In this document: positions 49,548-59,771 of the stretch, in pieces
Numbering within the stretch: position 1 is the stretch's first letter
Layout of the letters: every line of letters starts with the position of its first letter
Origin: Mesobacillus foraminis
GTDB taxonomy: Bacteria; Bacillota; Bacilli; Bacillales; Cytobacillaceae
DNA length: 64,000 nucleotides
Assembly: GCF_004340465.1 (NCBI RefSeq)
Contig: NZ_SLVV01000006.1
Coordinates: forward strand, 372,001 to 436,000
Direction of reading: 5' to 3'
Notes under the pieces: generated by a model
The model's input: the letters and a program-made list of their open reading frames with translations, nothing else
The model's database searches: none
Told to the model about the DNA's origin: nothing
Made by a program: the position numbers and the translations under genes

Positions 49548-51155
49548 TTATTGAGCTACTAATGTGACGACAGACCTAGGTGGTACTTTAAATGTTTTAT
49601 TTGCAGGGAACAAGTTTAGTTGTTCTAGGTCATAGTTTTCAGAAGTCACATATGGTTTAAATTGTATCGCTCCTTTATTTCCTGGCAGATCATCTACATT
49701 AATAGTTACTGGCTTTGTTTCATCACTGTAATTTACAAGGACAATAGAGAGTTGGGCATCTTGCTCATGATAATAAGCTGAACCCATTAGGCCATCCTTA
49801 TCGTTAGCTCCCTGTAAGTCAACTCTTTGTGCCCCTGGTCTAACAAACCGGCTGTAATTACCTAGCGCCCATAGCAACTTAGATTCAATGATTGTTTCTT
49901 CATCCCCTGGGTTTGAATAATCCGTATAGATTAAACCATCCTTGTAATCATAAGGTGACACCGATAGCCACCATTGCCACGCGGAGGCTTGTGTTTCTAC
50001 CATATCGTAATGTATGAGGCGGGCAACATCAAGTGCAGTTTGTATCGATAGGTCCCGACCATGCCCATGTCCACCCAAAATGCAGTATTCTGACATCCAG
50101 ATTTTTGCATCAGGATTATATCGATTTATATTTTCTCGTACGGACTTTCTTAATGGAATTAGTCGATCCTCTCCTGAAAAATAATCAGACCAATAGGCAT
50201 GTGCACTTATTTTGTTTCCAATCATTTCACTGATTTCAGGATCCCCTAAGAATTCCTTAATATATTCCCGGTACTTTCCTGGATATGCTCCGCCAGCATT
50301 TCCACTACTATACTGGCTGTCTTTTCCTGTAAATTCAGAGTAGATATCGTCATCAAGTAAGGATGTATATTCGACAGCTTCTGGTGAGTCAATTTCAGTT
50401 TCAAGATCTCGTTTTTTTAGTTCATTATTTAAAGCTCTTATTACTTTCTTCATATCTTCAATATTGTAACGATTTCCTTCCTGTCCCGCGTAGTTCCAAT
50501 CCCATGTTGGCTCATTAATCGGACTTATATAGTTAAACGGCAATTTTTCTTGTTCGAAATGTTCTAATACATCCGCTAAAAATAGTGCATAGTCATTAAT
50601 ATTTTCTTCTTTTAGATTTGTGCTGCCTACACTAGGATCAGGCTGCCCATGTCCATTCTTTGTCATCCATACAGGCGGACTATTCACAAATGCAATAAAT
50701 TCTTCAACACCTCGTTTTTTTGCTGCTTGCAGAAACCATTGCTGACCAGCTTGTTTTTCCCAATCATAAGGCTCATTTTCTGCTGCTTTGAAACTTTCTG
50801 TTCTTCTAAAGCGGTCTGTAATAATATCTTTATCTGTCAATTCACTGCCTGCGCCAATATTAAAACGCCAGAGCGACAAGCCAATTCCTTTATCCTGTGA
50901 GAATAGCAAATCAGCTACTTTGTTTTTGTTTTTTTCAGACCATTCGGAACCAATTGGGTCTAAGGCCCAGGCGCCAGAAGCGCCGAATCCATCAATTTCC
51001 TGATACTTTTTTTCTACATTTATATCAATATCTTGAGCGTTATGGCTATTTGGAACGGCTAGATTGTTTTCTTTTGCATTACTGACGGTTGACCCCAATA
51101 AACATAAACTTAGTGTTAGAGCCAATGAAAAATTTAATTTCTTATTTTTTTTCAT
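49548..51155 (-). CDS. Secreted glycoside hydrolase family 30 enzyme
   Basis: 535 aa. Signal peptide 1-27 (FSLALTLSLCLLGSTVSNA). The (beta/alpha)8 barrel starts YQEIDGFGASGAW, with the acid/base Glu215 in SPINEPTW and the nucleophile Glu356 in IWMSEYCI, and a C-terminal beta domain ends PPRSVVTLVAQ. GH30 enzymes cut plant or microbial polysaccharides; the layout resembles endo-beta-1,6-galactanase types more than glucuronoxylanases, but subfamily is uncertain. AAGGAG precedes ATG at six bases. A cre-like palindrome lies 181 bp upstream (51336). Monocistronic. Confidence 0.88.
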   Translation of the reverse strand: MKKNKKLNFSLALTLSLCLLGSTVSNAKENNLAVPNSHNAQDIDINVEKKYQEIDGFGASGAWALDPIGSEWSEKNKNKVADLLFSQDKGIGLSLWRFNIGAGSELTDKDIITDRFRRTESFKAAENEPYDWEKQAGQQWFLQAAKKRGVEEFIAFVNSPPVWMTKNGHGQPDPSVGSTNLKEENINDYALFLADVLEHFEQEKLPFNYISPINEPTWDWNYAGQEGNRYNIEDMKKVIRALNNELKKRDLETEIDSPEAVEYTSLLDDDIYSEFTGKDSQYSSGNAGGAYPGKYREYIKEFLGDPEISEMIGNKISAHAYWSDYFSGEDRLIPLRKSVRENINRYNPDAKIWMSEYCILGGHGHGRDLSIQTALDVARLIHYDMVETQASAWQWWLSVSPYDYKDGLIYTDYSNPGDEETIIESKLLWALGNYSRFVRPGAQRVDLQGANDKDGLMGSAYYHEQDAQLSIVLVNYSDETKPVTINVDDLPGNKGAIQFKPYVTSENYDLEQLNLFPANKTFKVPPRSVVTLVAQ

Positions 51156-51809
51156 TATTTTCTCCTTTCAACTACTTCATTTAACTTGGAAACTGGACGA
51201 CCAAAAGTATGTTAAGCAATTTTTGTTTACACCACCTCCTGGCAGAAATAAGGGAATAAAATTAACCTGGTTTTATGGATACAGAAAATACGGAATGGGT
51301 ATTGAATTTAATCTTTTCAAGAAATGAATCTAAAATGAAACCCGTTTCATTTTTAAAGTTTCTAAAACTAAAAGGAAGGTTAATAGCTAAGAAGTAAAAA
51401 ATGTGAAGTAATAGGTATTCCGGACCGTATATATAGGTAGTTGATTTAGAGAGGCAGGCCTTCTGTTAATAGACTAATCTATACTGTCAGATATACATCA
51501 TAATAGGGAGGGTGTATTGGCTAAAATGAAACCGCTATCAAAATAGATAATACCATAAGGTAGAAGGCATTTTCAAATTCTAATACAATTATATACTGTA
51601 GAATATAGTAGAAATATATAAGACTCCTCCATTAATGATAGTCAAATTTTATCTTAAATTTGCACATGAGGTAAATGCCTCTGATAGGATTAGGCAAAAA
51701 CTTGATAGGAATGAGTTAACGATTGCACGATGAATTATTGCATAATATACATAGTCCAATGTATGAAATTTAATTTATGTTCAAGGAATGCTACAGGAGT
51801 AGGTGAACA
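51156..51809. other. Divergent region between GH30 gene and HPr-like gene, with cre sites
   Basis: No gene in 650 bp. TGAAACCCGTTTCA (51336-51349) is a palindrome one mismatch from the CcpA cre consensus; TGAAACCGCTATCA (51527-51540) matches the consensus TGWAANCGNTNWCA at every position. Both adjoining genes could therefore be under catabolite control. Confidence 0.6.
51527..51540 (+). promoter_or_regulatory. cre site, full consensus
   Basis: TGAAACCGCTATCA, 270 bp before the HPr-like gene and 372 bp before the GH30 start on the other strand. The imperfect second site is at 51336. Confidence 0.65.
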
Positions 51810-52085
51810 ATGATTGAAAAACAATATAGCATTATTTCCAGTACGGGATTTGCTCGTCCTGCAAGTATGTTAGTAAGTATTGCCCATAAATATTTATCAA
51901 AACTAGTTGTCGAATATGAGGGGAAATCTGTTGAATTAAATTCCTCACCCGATTCTATAATGGATATTATGTCTTTGGGAATTAGACCTGGTGCTCAATT
52001 TATTTTAAGAGTTGAAGGAATTGACGAGCATCAAGCTTTACAATCGATAGAAGACCATTTTAGTAAAATGAAATTAATCAATTGA
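51810..52085 (+). CDS. HPr-like protein lacking the active-site histidine
   Basis: 91 aa. The HPr motif TG(I/L)HARPA is shortened to TGFARPAS, so one residue is missing and there is no histidine. A serine in the SIMDIMSLG stretch (Ser49) corresponds to the regulatory Ser46 of HPr. The protein can therefore not be a PEP-dependent phosphocarrier but might be a target of HPr kinase or a partner of CcpA-like regulators. AGGAG lies ten bases before ATG. The aldo/keto reductase gene follows after 27 bp and is probably co-transcribed. A cre site lies upstream. Confidence 0.78.
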   Translation: MIEKQYSIISSTGFARPASMLVSIAHKYLSKLVVEYEGKSVELNSSPDSIMDIMSLGIRPGAQFILRVEGIDEHQALQSIEDHFSKMKLIN

Positions 52086-52112
52086 ATGAATAAAGTTGGG
52101 AGGATACGCAAC

Positions 52113-53093
52113 ATGGAATACGTAAAACTTGGCAACACAGGCTTGGATGTATCTCGGTTATGTCTAGGATGTATGGGTTTTGGGGACGCCGGCAAATGGA
52201 TTCACCAATGGGTGCTTAATGAAGAGGAGTCCCGTCCGGTTATAAAAAAAGCACTCGAGTTGGGTATTAACTTTTTTGATACAGCGAATGTGTACTCTCT
52301 TGGGACAAGTGAGGAATACCTTGGCCGGGCTCTTAAGGACTATGCCAATCGTGATGAAGTTGTAATTGCAACTAAAGTACACGGGCAAATGCATAAGGGA
52401 CCAAACGGATCCGGACTTTCCCGAAAAGCAATTATGAGTGAAATCGATAAAAGCCTTAAAAGGCTGGAGACTGATTATGTTGACCTTTATATCATCCACC
52501 GCTGGGATTACCATACTCCTATTGAAGAAACAATGGAAGCCTTGCATGATATTGTGAAGGCTGGGAAGGCAAGGTACATCGGTGCTTCTGCCATGTATGC
52601 CTGGCAGTTCCAAAAGGCATTACATGTAGCTGAAAAAAATGGATGGACGAAGTTTGTCTCCATGCAGAATCATTTAAACCTTATTTACCGCGAAGAGGAG
52701 CGGGAAATGCTGCCGCTCTGCAAGGAAGAAGGAGTTGGTGTAACACCGTACAGCCCGCTTGCATCGGGGAGATTGACGCGTGATTGGTCGGAAACAACGC
52801 ATCGTTCACAAACAGATCAAATTCAAAAATCTAAATATGATTCGACAGCTGATGCAGATCGATTGGTGGTAGAACGAGTTGCAGCCATCTCAGAAAAATA
52901 CGGTGTGCCACGTACCCACATCGCACTCGCATGGCTGCTGCAGAAAGAAACAGTATCATCTCCTATTATCGGAGCTACTAAAATATTTCACCTTGAAGAT
53001 GCCGTAGGTGCTCTTACGATTAAGTTAACAAATGAGGACGTTGCCTATCTGGAAGAGCCGTATATACCACACCCAATAGTTGGTCATAATTAA
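52113..53093 (+). CDS. Aldo/keto reductase
   Basis: A 326-aa NADPH-dependent oxidoreductase of the aldo/keto reductase barrel. The catalytic residues appear in order: Asp and Tyr in FDTANVYSLG, Lys in IATKVHGQ, His in YIIHRWD; the cofactor loop is SPIIGATK. It resembles B. subtilis YhdN/IolS types. ATG 52113 has GGGAGG nine bases upstream, whereas the in-frame ATG 52086 touches the previous stop and lacks a ribosome binding site. Substrate unknown. Operon partner of the HPr-like gene. Confidence 0.9.
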   Translation: MEYVKLGNTGLDVSRLCLGCMGFGDAGKWIHQWVLNEEESRPVIKKALELGINFFDTANVYSLGTSEEYLGRALKDYANRDEVVIATKVHGQMHKGPNGSGLSRKAIMSEIDKSLKRLETDYVDLYIIHRWDYHTPIEETMEALHDIVKAGKARYIGASAMYAWQFQKALHVAEKNGWTKFVSMQNHLNLIYREEEREMLPLCKEEGVGVTPYSPLASGRLTRDWSETTHRSQTDQIQKSKYDSTADADRLVVERVAAISEKYGVPRTHIALAWLLQKETVSSPIIGATKIFHLEDAVGALTIKLTNEDVAYLEEPYIPHPIVGHN

Positions 53094-53161
53094 TGATAAA
53101 TTAAACCAGTATTAAAACTAAAGAAAACTAGAGTGAAACTTCCACCTAAAGTGTACATGCG

Positions 53162-53195
53162 AATGGCGATTCTTCCACTGAAGATCGCCATTTTT
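53162..53195 (+). terminator. Intrinsic terminator after the aldo/keto reductase gene
   Basis: AATGGCGAT pairs with ATCGCCATT around a 13-base loop, followed by TTT. Confidence 0.85.
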
Positions 53196-53541
53196 GTTCA
53201 TCCAAAGTTTACACAATAAGGAAAGGGTGCAATTCTGCAATAAAGAGATCACTTGTAACGGGGCAGGATAGCAAGAGCAGGAAGGGATATGAGCTTGAGT
53301 ATATCTGTATAAACATGTAAATGGGGGAGGGAACCCGGAAAGAAGGATTAAACATATTGCACTATACGGATAGTCATAAAAAGTAAGAAAACCATCGTAC
53401 TTATTTTATAGGATGGCCAGTAGATGTCATTTTGAATTTGCTGCCCGGCCGCCTGGCCGCGATATCTTTGTTCAACTAAAGGGGATGAATAAAACATTCC
53501 TCTTCACTAAAAACTGGTAATATTTATTTGGAGGTGCCATT
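53196..53541. other. Intergenic region without recognised gene
   Basis: About 345 bp. A partial hairpin-repeat motif (TTGTTCAACTAAAGGGG, about 53469-53485) is present; nothing else is recognised. Confidence 0.4.
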
Positions 53542-53823
53542 ATGAAACTATTCAGTTTACTTTCATTTGGTTTTATAGTTTTAGGATTACTTTTATTTGG
53601 GGTCAATTGGATAATGGAGGGTTATACTGAATTTATTGTCTTATTAGGCTTTGTTTCTCTATGTGCAGGAATTGTACTTAGTTTTATTGCAATTGCGAAA
53701 CAGGAAGAAGGAATCTTGAAATTCATTTCTCCTATTTCTTTCTTCATTATTCTCTTTTTAACTACTTGGTTTCAACCATTACAATTTATTCGGATTACGA
53801 CCTGGCTAAATAATATTAGTTAA
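53542..53823 (+). CDS. Hypothetical membrane protein, 93 aa
   Basis: Three transmembrane segments (about 5-24, 31-53, 63-80) and few charged residues. GGAGG lies seven bases before ATG and a good terminator follows, so the gene is likely real. No family recognised; function unknown. Confidence 0.65.
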   Translation: MKLFSLLSFGFIVLGLLLFGVNWIMEGYTEFIVLLGFVSLCAGIVLSFIAIAKQEEGILKFISPISFFIILFLTTWFQPLQFIRITTWLNNIS

Positions 53824-53871
53824 CTAATTTGAGAAATGATGCTCAATTTAATGATCGCATCTGGTTTTAGG

Positions 53872-53896
53872 AGGGTCGCTGTTGCGAACCCTTTTT
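53872..53896 (+). terminator. Intrinsic terminator
   Basis: AGGGTCGC pairs with GCGAACCCT (one bulge) around TGTT, followed by TTTT. Confidence 0.75.
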
Positions 53897-53954
53897 AATA
53901 TGGATAAACGGAAGCGTTGCTGTATTCAAGCTAAATTAATGAAGAATGTAAGTA

Positions 53955-53990
53955 AAGTAACGGATGCAAGAGCCAAAGATCCGGCTGAGG
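53955..53990 (+). repeat. Accessory-region hairpin repeat, partial copy 3
   Basis: TAACGGATGCAAGAGCC and AAAGATCCGGC match the left half of the repeat family; the right half and T run are missing. It lies in the 312-bp gap 53824-54135. Confidence 0.45.
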
Positions 53991-54059
53991 ATAGACAGAT
54001 ACCCATGTTTAGCTAAGGCGAAGGAATTGAATAGGAAAACAGAATTCCTCACCTGTTTT

Positions 54060-54117
54060 TTGTTGTAAATGCAACAAAGTGCCAGTATAATAATGAATAG
54101 AGTATTTGTAAATACAA
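54060..54117 (+). promoter_or_regulatory. MarR gene promoter with two inverted-repeat operators
   Basis: Promoter TTGTAA (54063-54068), 17-bp spacer, TATAAT (54086-54091). Inverted repeats TTGTTGTAAATGCAACAA (54060-54077, overlapping -35) and TTGTAAATACAA (54106-54117, after the start site) share the TTGTA half site and lie 43 bp apart centre to centre. This is the usual layout of MarR autorepression. Confidence 0.7.
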
Positions 54118-54135
54118 TATGATGGAGTTGGATTT

Positions 54136-55133
<998 letters not shown>

Positions 55134-55155
55134 CTTTTAAGAAAGGTGGATTTGG

Positions 55156-55767
55156 ATGTACATACCTAAACATTTTAATATTAATGTTGAAGAAGTAATT
55201 TATGAGTTTATTGAAAAATACGGATTTGCAACCCTATTTTCTCAGCATAAAGGAGCACCCTGCGCAACTCATCTTCCGCTAATGTTAAATAAATATGAAA
55301 ATGCTTTATATGGTCATTTTGCACGTCCGAATGAACAGTGGAAGGATGCTGAAAATCAGCAAATTCTTGTCGTCTTCCAGGGTCCCCACTGTTATATTTC
55401 CCCCTCATGGTACGAATCAATGAAAGCAGTGCCTACTTGGAATTATGTATCCGTCCATGTATATGGGCAGTTGGAGATCATAGAAGATGAAAAACGAATA
55501 GTAGATTCTTTAAATGATTTGGTAGATAAATATGAGCTTCCAGGTAGTCCATACAATTTAGATGTTGTAGAACCAGGTTTTATCGAGGGAATGAGTAAAG
55601 GAATTGTGGCATTCAGAATAAAAATCACCAAAATGGAAGCAAAAGCTAAACTTAGTCAAAATCACTCAGTAGAACGGCAAAAGTTAATTATTGAGCATTT
55701 AGAGAAAACTTCTAATCAAGATAATATACAAATTGCCTCCCTTATGAGGAAGAATCTTTTAAAATAA
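55156..55767 (+). CDS. paiB: PaiB-type FMN-binding transcriptional regulator
   Basis: 203 aa with the FMN-binding split-barrel features of PaiB: MYIPKHFNINVEEVIYEF at the start, ATHLPLML, GHFARPNEQWKD, VVFQGPHCYISPSWY and VPTWNYVSVHVYG. It pairs with paiA as in B. subtilis, where the two genes repress sporulation and protease genes. AAAGGTGG lies before ATG. It ends the MarR-paiA-paiB operon. No clear terminator follows, but a hairpin repeat copy lies 20 bp downstream. Confidence 0.93.
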   Translation: MYIPKHFNINVEEVIYEFIEKYGFATLFSQHKGAPCATHLPLMLNKYENALYGHFARPNEQWKDAENQQILVVFQGPHCYISPSWYESMKAVPTWNYVSVHVYGQLEIIEDEKRIVDSLNDLVDKYELPGSPYNLDVVEPGFIEGMSKGIVAFRIKITKMEAKAKLSQNHSVERQKLIIEHLEKTSNQDNIQIASLMRKNLLK

Positions 55768-55785
55768 TATTATTTCAATCTGTGG

Positions 55786-55860
55786 AGTTAAGCGAAGGGG
55801 TGCAGGAGCTAAAGATCCTGTTACAATGAGCCTGAGTTTTCCTTATAAAGCTATGAGGCT
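55786..55860 (+). repeat. Accessory-region hairpin repeat, copy 4
   Basis: GGGGTGCAGGAGCTAAAGATCC and a later TTATAAAGCTATGAGGC match the family; the central palindrome is weak. The rest of the gap to 56197 (about 340 bp) shows no gene; a G9 tract ends it. Confidence 0.4.
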
Positions 55861-56182
55861 GATGAAACTGCTATCCTTTTATAAGAAATAGTCAGAAAAC
55901 TATAGTGTTTATTTTGTAATCAAACACGCATTATAAAAAAGAAAAGAAACGTAAGAGGAATATATACTTCATATGCAGAATACCTTGAAATCACTATTTA
56001 ATTGGATAGGGACAGCTGCATTCCTTATTCTTAAGGAATGATTATTTGTCAATTTTCCAATTAATCAAGGGACACATGGTGTGATAACTCTATTTCCATT
56101 GCCAAGCAGATACCTTAGAATATCTGCTTTTATTTATGAGTGATCATTCATCTCTATGACAAGATAATAGCGTCCCAAACTT

Positions 56183-56191
56183 GGGGGGGGG
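56183..56191 (+). repeat. G9 homopolymer in a ribosome binding site
   Basis: Nine G precede ATG 56198 by six bases and serve as the Shine-Dalgarno sequence. Tract length changes would alter the spacing, so slipped-strand variation of translation is conceivable. Confidence 0.6.
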
Positions 56192-56197
56192 ATTTTT

Positions 56198-56992
56198 ATG
56201 AAAAATAAGGAAGAAAACGAAGAAACCCTAACAGGAGGGAATGTCTCCAACGTATATCGTTCTGGAGATACTGTTCGGCGAGATATAAAGCCGGAAAGTC
56301 CCACTATTCACAAGCTGTTAAAACATTTGGAAAACAAAGGATTCAATTATGCACCAAAGTTTTTGGGCATTGATGAAAAAGGAAGAGAGGTATTATCCTT
56401 TATTGAAGGAGAGGCTGGTAATTATCCTTTAAAAGAATACATGTGGTCCGATGATGTTTTAATGGAAATAGCAAGAATGCTCCGTCTTTACCATGATGCT
56501 GTAAGTGATTTTCCGTTCTCAGATGAATGGGAACCGATGGATCATACACCAAACAATATAGAGGTTGTATGCCACAATGATTTTGCGATATACAATATCA
56601 TTTTTAATCACGAAAGACCAGCAGGTATTATTGATTTTGATGTTGCTGCTCCTGGCCCAAGACTTTGGGACATAGCCTATACTCTTTACACTTGCGTTCC
56701 TTTAAGCAGGCTTTATTACACTGAAAAAGGCGAGGCAGTTTATTATCGTTCATTACAAGATGCGGACCGTATAAAACAAAGAGTTAAATTGTTTTTAAAA
56801 TCCTACGGTAAGGGAATAGAAGAAGATTATTTGGAGATGGTATTGCTGCGACTAGAAGGGCTATGTAAATACATGAAAAGAAAAGCAAGTGAAGGTGACA
56901 GCGTTTTTCAAAAGATGATCGATCAGGGACATCTAGAACATTATCAAAAAGATATTAAGTTCATTCGTGAACATGGGAAAGAGTGGACTTAG
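56198..56992 (+). CDS. Aminoglycoside phosphotransferase-fold kinase
   Basis: 264 aa of the APH/choline kinase fold. The catalytic loop is VVCHNDFAIYNIIF and the metal-binding motif GIIDFDVAAPGPRLWDIAY; the N-terminal lobe starts GGNVSNVYRSGDTVRR. Such chromosomal proteins may phosphorylate aminoglycosides, other antibiotics or metabolites; resistance cannot be concluded. Translation begins after a G9 tract. It stands alone between two hairpin repeats. Confidence 0.85.
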   Translation: MKNKEENEETLTGGNVSNVYRSGDTVRRDIKPESPTIHKLLKHLENKGFNYAPKFLGIDEKGREVLSFIEGEAGNYPLKEYMWSDDVLMEIARMLRLYHDAVSDFPFSDEWEPMDHTPNNIEVVCHNDFAIYNIIFNHERPAGIIDFDVAAPGPRLWDIAYTLYTCVPLSRLYYTEKGEAVYYRSLQDADRIKQRVKLFLKSYGKGIEEDYLEMVLLRLEGLCKYMKRKASEGDSVFQKMIDQGHLEHYQKDIKFIREHGKEWT

Positions 56993-57011
56993 AGGTGAAA
57001 ATGTTTATTCA

Positions 57012-57085
57012 TCTAAATGGTGTAAGAGCCTAAAGAAGCGGCAGCTGGTCCAGCCGGTATTTTTCTTATCCAACTAGACGGAGTA
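57012..57085 (+). repeat. Accessory-region hairpin repeat, copy 5
   Basis: CTAAATGGTGTAAGAGCC, then CGGC with GCCG before TATTTTTC, then TCCAACTAGACGG. Weak terminator at its centre. Confidence 0.45.
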
Positions 57086-57136
57086 GTAAAGAAAATAATT
57101 CCTGATCACAGAATCTATTTTCTACTGGGAGATGCT

Positions 57137-57631
57137 ATGGAAATCAGATTGGAAAAAGCAGTTGACAGAGATGCGGAGGCTATCTTTGATATTCAGGTAA
57201 GGGCATTTATTCCGTTATTGGATAAATATAAAGATTACGATACAAATCCTGCTAATGAGAAACTTGATAAGGTGCGGACAAGGATCAATAATCCCGATGG
57301 AGGATTTTATAAAATACTATTTGGAGATGTTCCAGTAGGAGCTATATGTGTATATTGGAGAGAAGAAACAGAATTTTGGATCAGTCCAATGTTTATTTTA
57401 CCTGAATATCAAGGGAAGGGTATAGCTCAGAAAGCGATTCGATTAATGGAGGAGTTATTCCCTCAAGCAACAACTTGGGAATTGAGGACGATCTTACAGG
57501 AAAAACGTAACTGTTACTTATATGAAAAAATGGGATACAAATTAGTGAAATGGCAACATAAACTAAATGAAAAGGCAACTCTTGTTCATTATAAAAAAGT
57601 CTGTCTTCTAGAAACAGATACAAGAGTTTAA
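57137..57631 (+). CDS. GNAT acetyltransferase
   Basis: 164 aa GNAT protein: ISPMFILPEYQGKGIAQKAI is the acetyl-CoA binding loop and LYEKMGYKLV the C-terminal motif. GGGAG lies five to six bases before ATG. Substrate unknown. Single gene, closed by a terminator at 57638, directly after repeat copy 5. Confidence 0.88.
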   Translation: MEIRLEKAVDRDAEAIFDIQVRAFIPLLDKYKDYDTNPANEKLDKVRTRINNPDGGFYKILFGDVPVGAICVYWREETEFWISPMFILPEYQGKGIAQKAIRLMEELFPQATTWELRTILQEKRNCYLYEKMGYKLVKWQHKLNEKATLVHYKKVCLLETDTRV

Positions 57632-57637
57632 GAGCAT

Positions 57638-57660
57638 GCTGCCATTCGGCGGCTTTTTTA
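57638..57660 (+). terminator. Intrinsic terminator
   Basis: GCTGCC pairs with GGCGGC (one G-U) around ATTC, followed by TTTTTT. Confidence 0.8.
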
Positions 57661-57823
57661 TTATACAGCTTTAGGGCAGGAACATTCAGAAGGGAGCGAG
57701 CCATTCTCATTTATAAATTACTTGTGGAGATTTCCCTGACCCCTTGGGGAAAGTGAATTAGTTGAATAAGTTTCCATTTTTCTCATCATCTTAAGAAATA
57801 GACAAATGAGAAGAAGGTGTATT

Positions 57824-58930
57824 ATGGCGAAAAAAGGTTATTGGTCAATCACCATCATTGTTTTAAGCGTGGCATTATTACTATTGTCATCATGTAATCA
57901 TATACAAAGAAAAGAGGAGCCCAATAAGGCTAAAACTCCTCGTGAGGTATTAGGTTTCTACACAGAAAAGGAAGGGACGTATCCAGGTTCTCAGCCTACA
58001 GTTAACTCGCATTTCAACAGTATAAGCATCATTGCGCCTTTTTGGTATAAACTTGATGATAAACGTCCAGGCAGTCTGATAGATTCCGTCACAGCAGATC
58101 ATAAGAAAAAGGTTATCCAGAGTGCTCATGAAAAGAATCTGAAGGTATATATGGTTGTACATAATCTCTTTTATGAAACCGTCGAGAAGGGCAAGCAGGT
58201 AGCAAACCATGTACTCGATAATGATAAAAATCGCAATGTTTTTATTCAGAACTTACGCAATGAAATGAATCAGTTTAAATATGACGGTATTAATATTGAT
58301 ATGGAAAATTTGTATTTGGCTGATCGGGATTCCTTTAGTCTGCTGATAAAAGAATTGTCTGATGCCCTGCATCGTGAGGGAAAAATCGTTACGGTGTCAG
58401 TTCCGGCAAACACAGGTGATTCCCGTGCTAATCCCTGGTCACCGTGGTTTGATTACGAAAAGCTTGGGCAATATTCAGATGGATTAATGATTATGACATA
58501 TGATGAACACAACCCAAGAACAAAACCCGGGTCAACAGCATCCGTCGATTGGACAGAAGCAACCATTCGCTATGCTTTGAAACAAGAAGTGCCACCATCA
58601 AAAATTTTACTCGGTATTGCTGGGTATGGATGGGACTGGGATACAACAGAAGGCAAAGCCAAGTACAGCTCCTATGAAGAGGTAATGGAACAGAAAACAA
58701 AATATAAAGCTAAAGTTCAATGGGACTCCCGTTCGCAAACACCCCATTTCGGTTACATAGATGAGAAACATAACAGCCATGAGGTTTGGTTTGAGAATAG
58801 CCGCAGTCTCGGGGTTAAGCTAAACCTTGTAGAGAAATATGACTTGCGGGGAATCGGGATTTGGCGGCTTGGTTTGGAAGACCCAATGTACTGGAAGACT
58901 ATACCCGAAAAAATACAAGTAAAAAAGTAA
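57824..58930 (+). CDS. GH18 family lipoprotein
   Basis: 368 aa. The signal peptide ends in a lipobox (LLLLSSC), so the protein should be anchored on the outer face of the membrane. The family 18 barrel follows with the catalytic pattern YDGINIDMEN (Glu161 as acid), ITVSVPA-type strand VTVSVPAN, MIMTYDEH and GIGIWRLG near the end. Related Bacillus proteins (YvbX and spore-associated YaaH/YdhD types) act on peptidoglycan or chitin-like polymers. ATG 57824 has AGAAGG six bases upstream; the frame is open to ATG 57806 without a site. Monocistronic. Confidence 0.87.
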   Translation: MAKKGYWSITIIVLSVALLLLSSCNHIQRKEEPNKAKTPREVLGFYTEKEGTYPGSQPTVNSHFNSISIIAPFWYKLDDKRPGSLIDSVTADHKKKVIQSAHEKNLKVYMVVHNLFYETVEKGKQVANHVLDNDKNRNVFIQNLRNEMNQFKYDGINIDMENLYLADRDSFSLLIKELSDALHREGKIVTVSVPANTGDSRANPWSPWFDYEKLGQYSDGLMIMTYDEHNPRTKPGSTASVDWTEATIRYALKQEVPPSKILLGIAGYGWDWDTTEGKAKYSSYEEVMEQKTKYKAKVQWDSRSQTPHFGYIDEKHNSHEVWFENSRSLGVKLNLVEKYDLRGIGIWRLGLEDPMYWKTIPEKIQVKK

Positions 58931-59044
58931 TGCACTAATATGGTGGTTCTCCCAAATAGTTTCAGAAAATGATTTATTTTAGAACAAACATTTATATATA
59001 CTTAAACCATGATAAGTATAAACAAAAGGAGGAGAGTATCTAAC

Positions 59045-59626
59045 ATGACACATAATCATAAAGTCAGCGATAAAAACGAGTTGTCACTAGAACAACGTGA
59101 AGGATTATTCAAAACTTTGAATGCCCGTTTTGAGGAAAATATGCACCGCCATAAAGGCCTTGAATGGGCTGAAGTCCAAGCGAAGCTGGATGCTAATCCT
59201 GAAAAACTGTGGTCGCTCAACGAAATGGAGATAACTGGCGGTGAACCCGATGTTGTTGGTTATGATGAAAAGAAGGACGAATACTTTTTTAGTGATTGTT
59301 CAGCGGAAAGTCCTAAAGGCCGCAGAAGTGTTTGTTACGACCGGGAAGCGCTGGAGTCCAGGAAAAAACATAAACCAGAAAATAGCGCTATTGATATGGC
59401 AAATGCAATGGGGATTGAACTGTTAACGGAGGAACAATACCGGGCTTTGCAGAAACTAGAAAACTTTGATATTAAAACGTCGAGCTGGGTGCAGACGCCC
59501 TCTGATATTAGAAAACTCGGCGGTGCTCTTTTTTGCGATTGTCGCTACGATCACGTCTTTGTCTATCACAATGGTGCGGACTCTTACTATGCTGCCAGAG
59601 GGTTCCGTGGCTCGCTAAGGGTCTAA
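59045..59626 (+). CDS. DUF4256-family protein
   Basis: 193 aa. The sequence LNARFEENMHRHKGLEWAEV, EMEITGGEPDVVGYD, DCSAESPKGRRSVCYD and LGGALFCDCRYDHVFVYHNGA is typical of the DUF4256 proteins found in many bacteria; function unknown, probably cytoplasmic. AAAGGAGG lies twelve bases before ATG 59045; ATG 59009 is in frame but has no ribosome binding site. A terminator follows. Confidence 0.85.
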   Translation: MTHNHKVSDKNELSLEQREGLFKTLNARFEENMHRHKGLEWAEVQAKLDANPEKLWSLNEMEITGGEPDVVGYDEKKDEYFFSDCSAESPKGRRSVCYDREALESRKKHKPENSAIDMANAMGIELLTEEQYRALQKLENFDIKTSSWVQTPSDIRKLGGALFCDCRYDHVFVYHNGADSYYAARGFRGSLRV

Positions 59627-59711
59627 ATTTTCACAGCAGCTAAGAGTAAAATATGGGAACGGCACACCTGGGGAAGGCTTTGATTTCTTTAATCAACATG
59701 TGCTTTTGATT

Positions 59712-59741
59712 AAAAGGGATCGTTACTGCGATCCCTTTTTG
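59712..59741 (+). terminator. Intrinsic terminator after the DUF4256 gene
   Basis: AAAAGGGATCG pairs perfectly with CGATCCCTTTT around TTACTG and ends in a T run. Confidence 0.88.
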
Positions 59742-59771
59742 TTATTGAAATAATGGAGTTCGTTAAATAAG

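Noticed and set aside
51064-51327. 87-codon plus-strand frame over the GH30 promoter
   Set aside because: It starts inside the GH30 signal peptide region on the opposite strand and lacks a plausible product.
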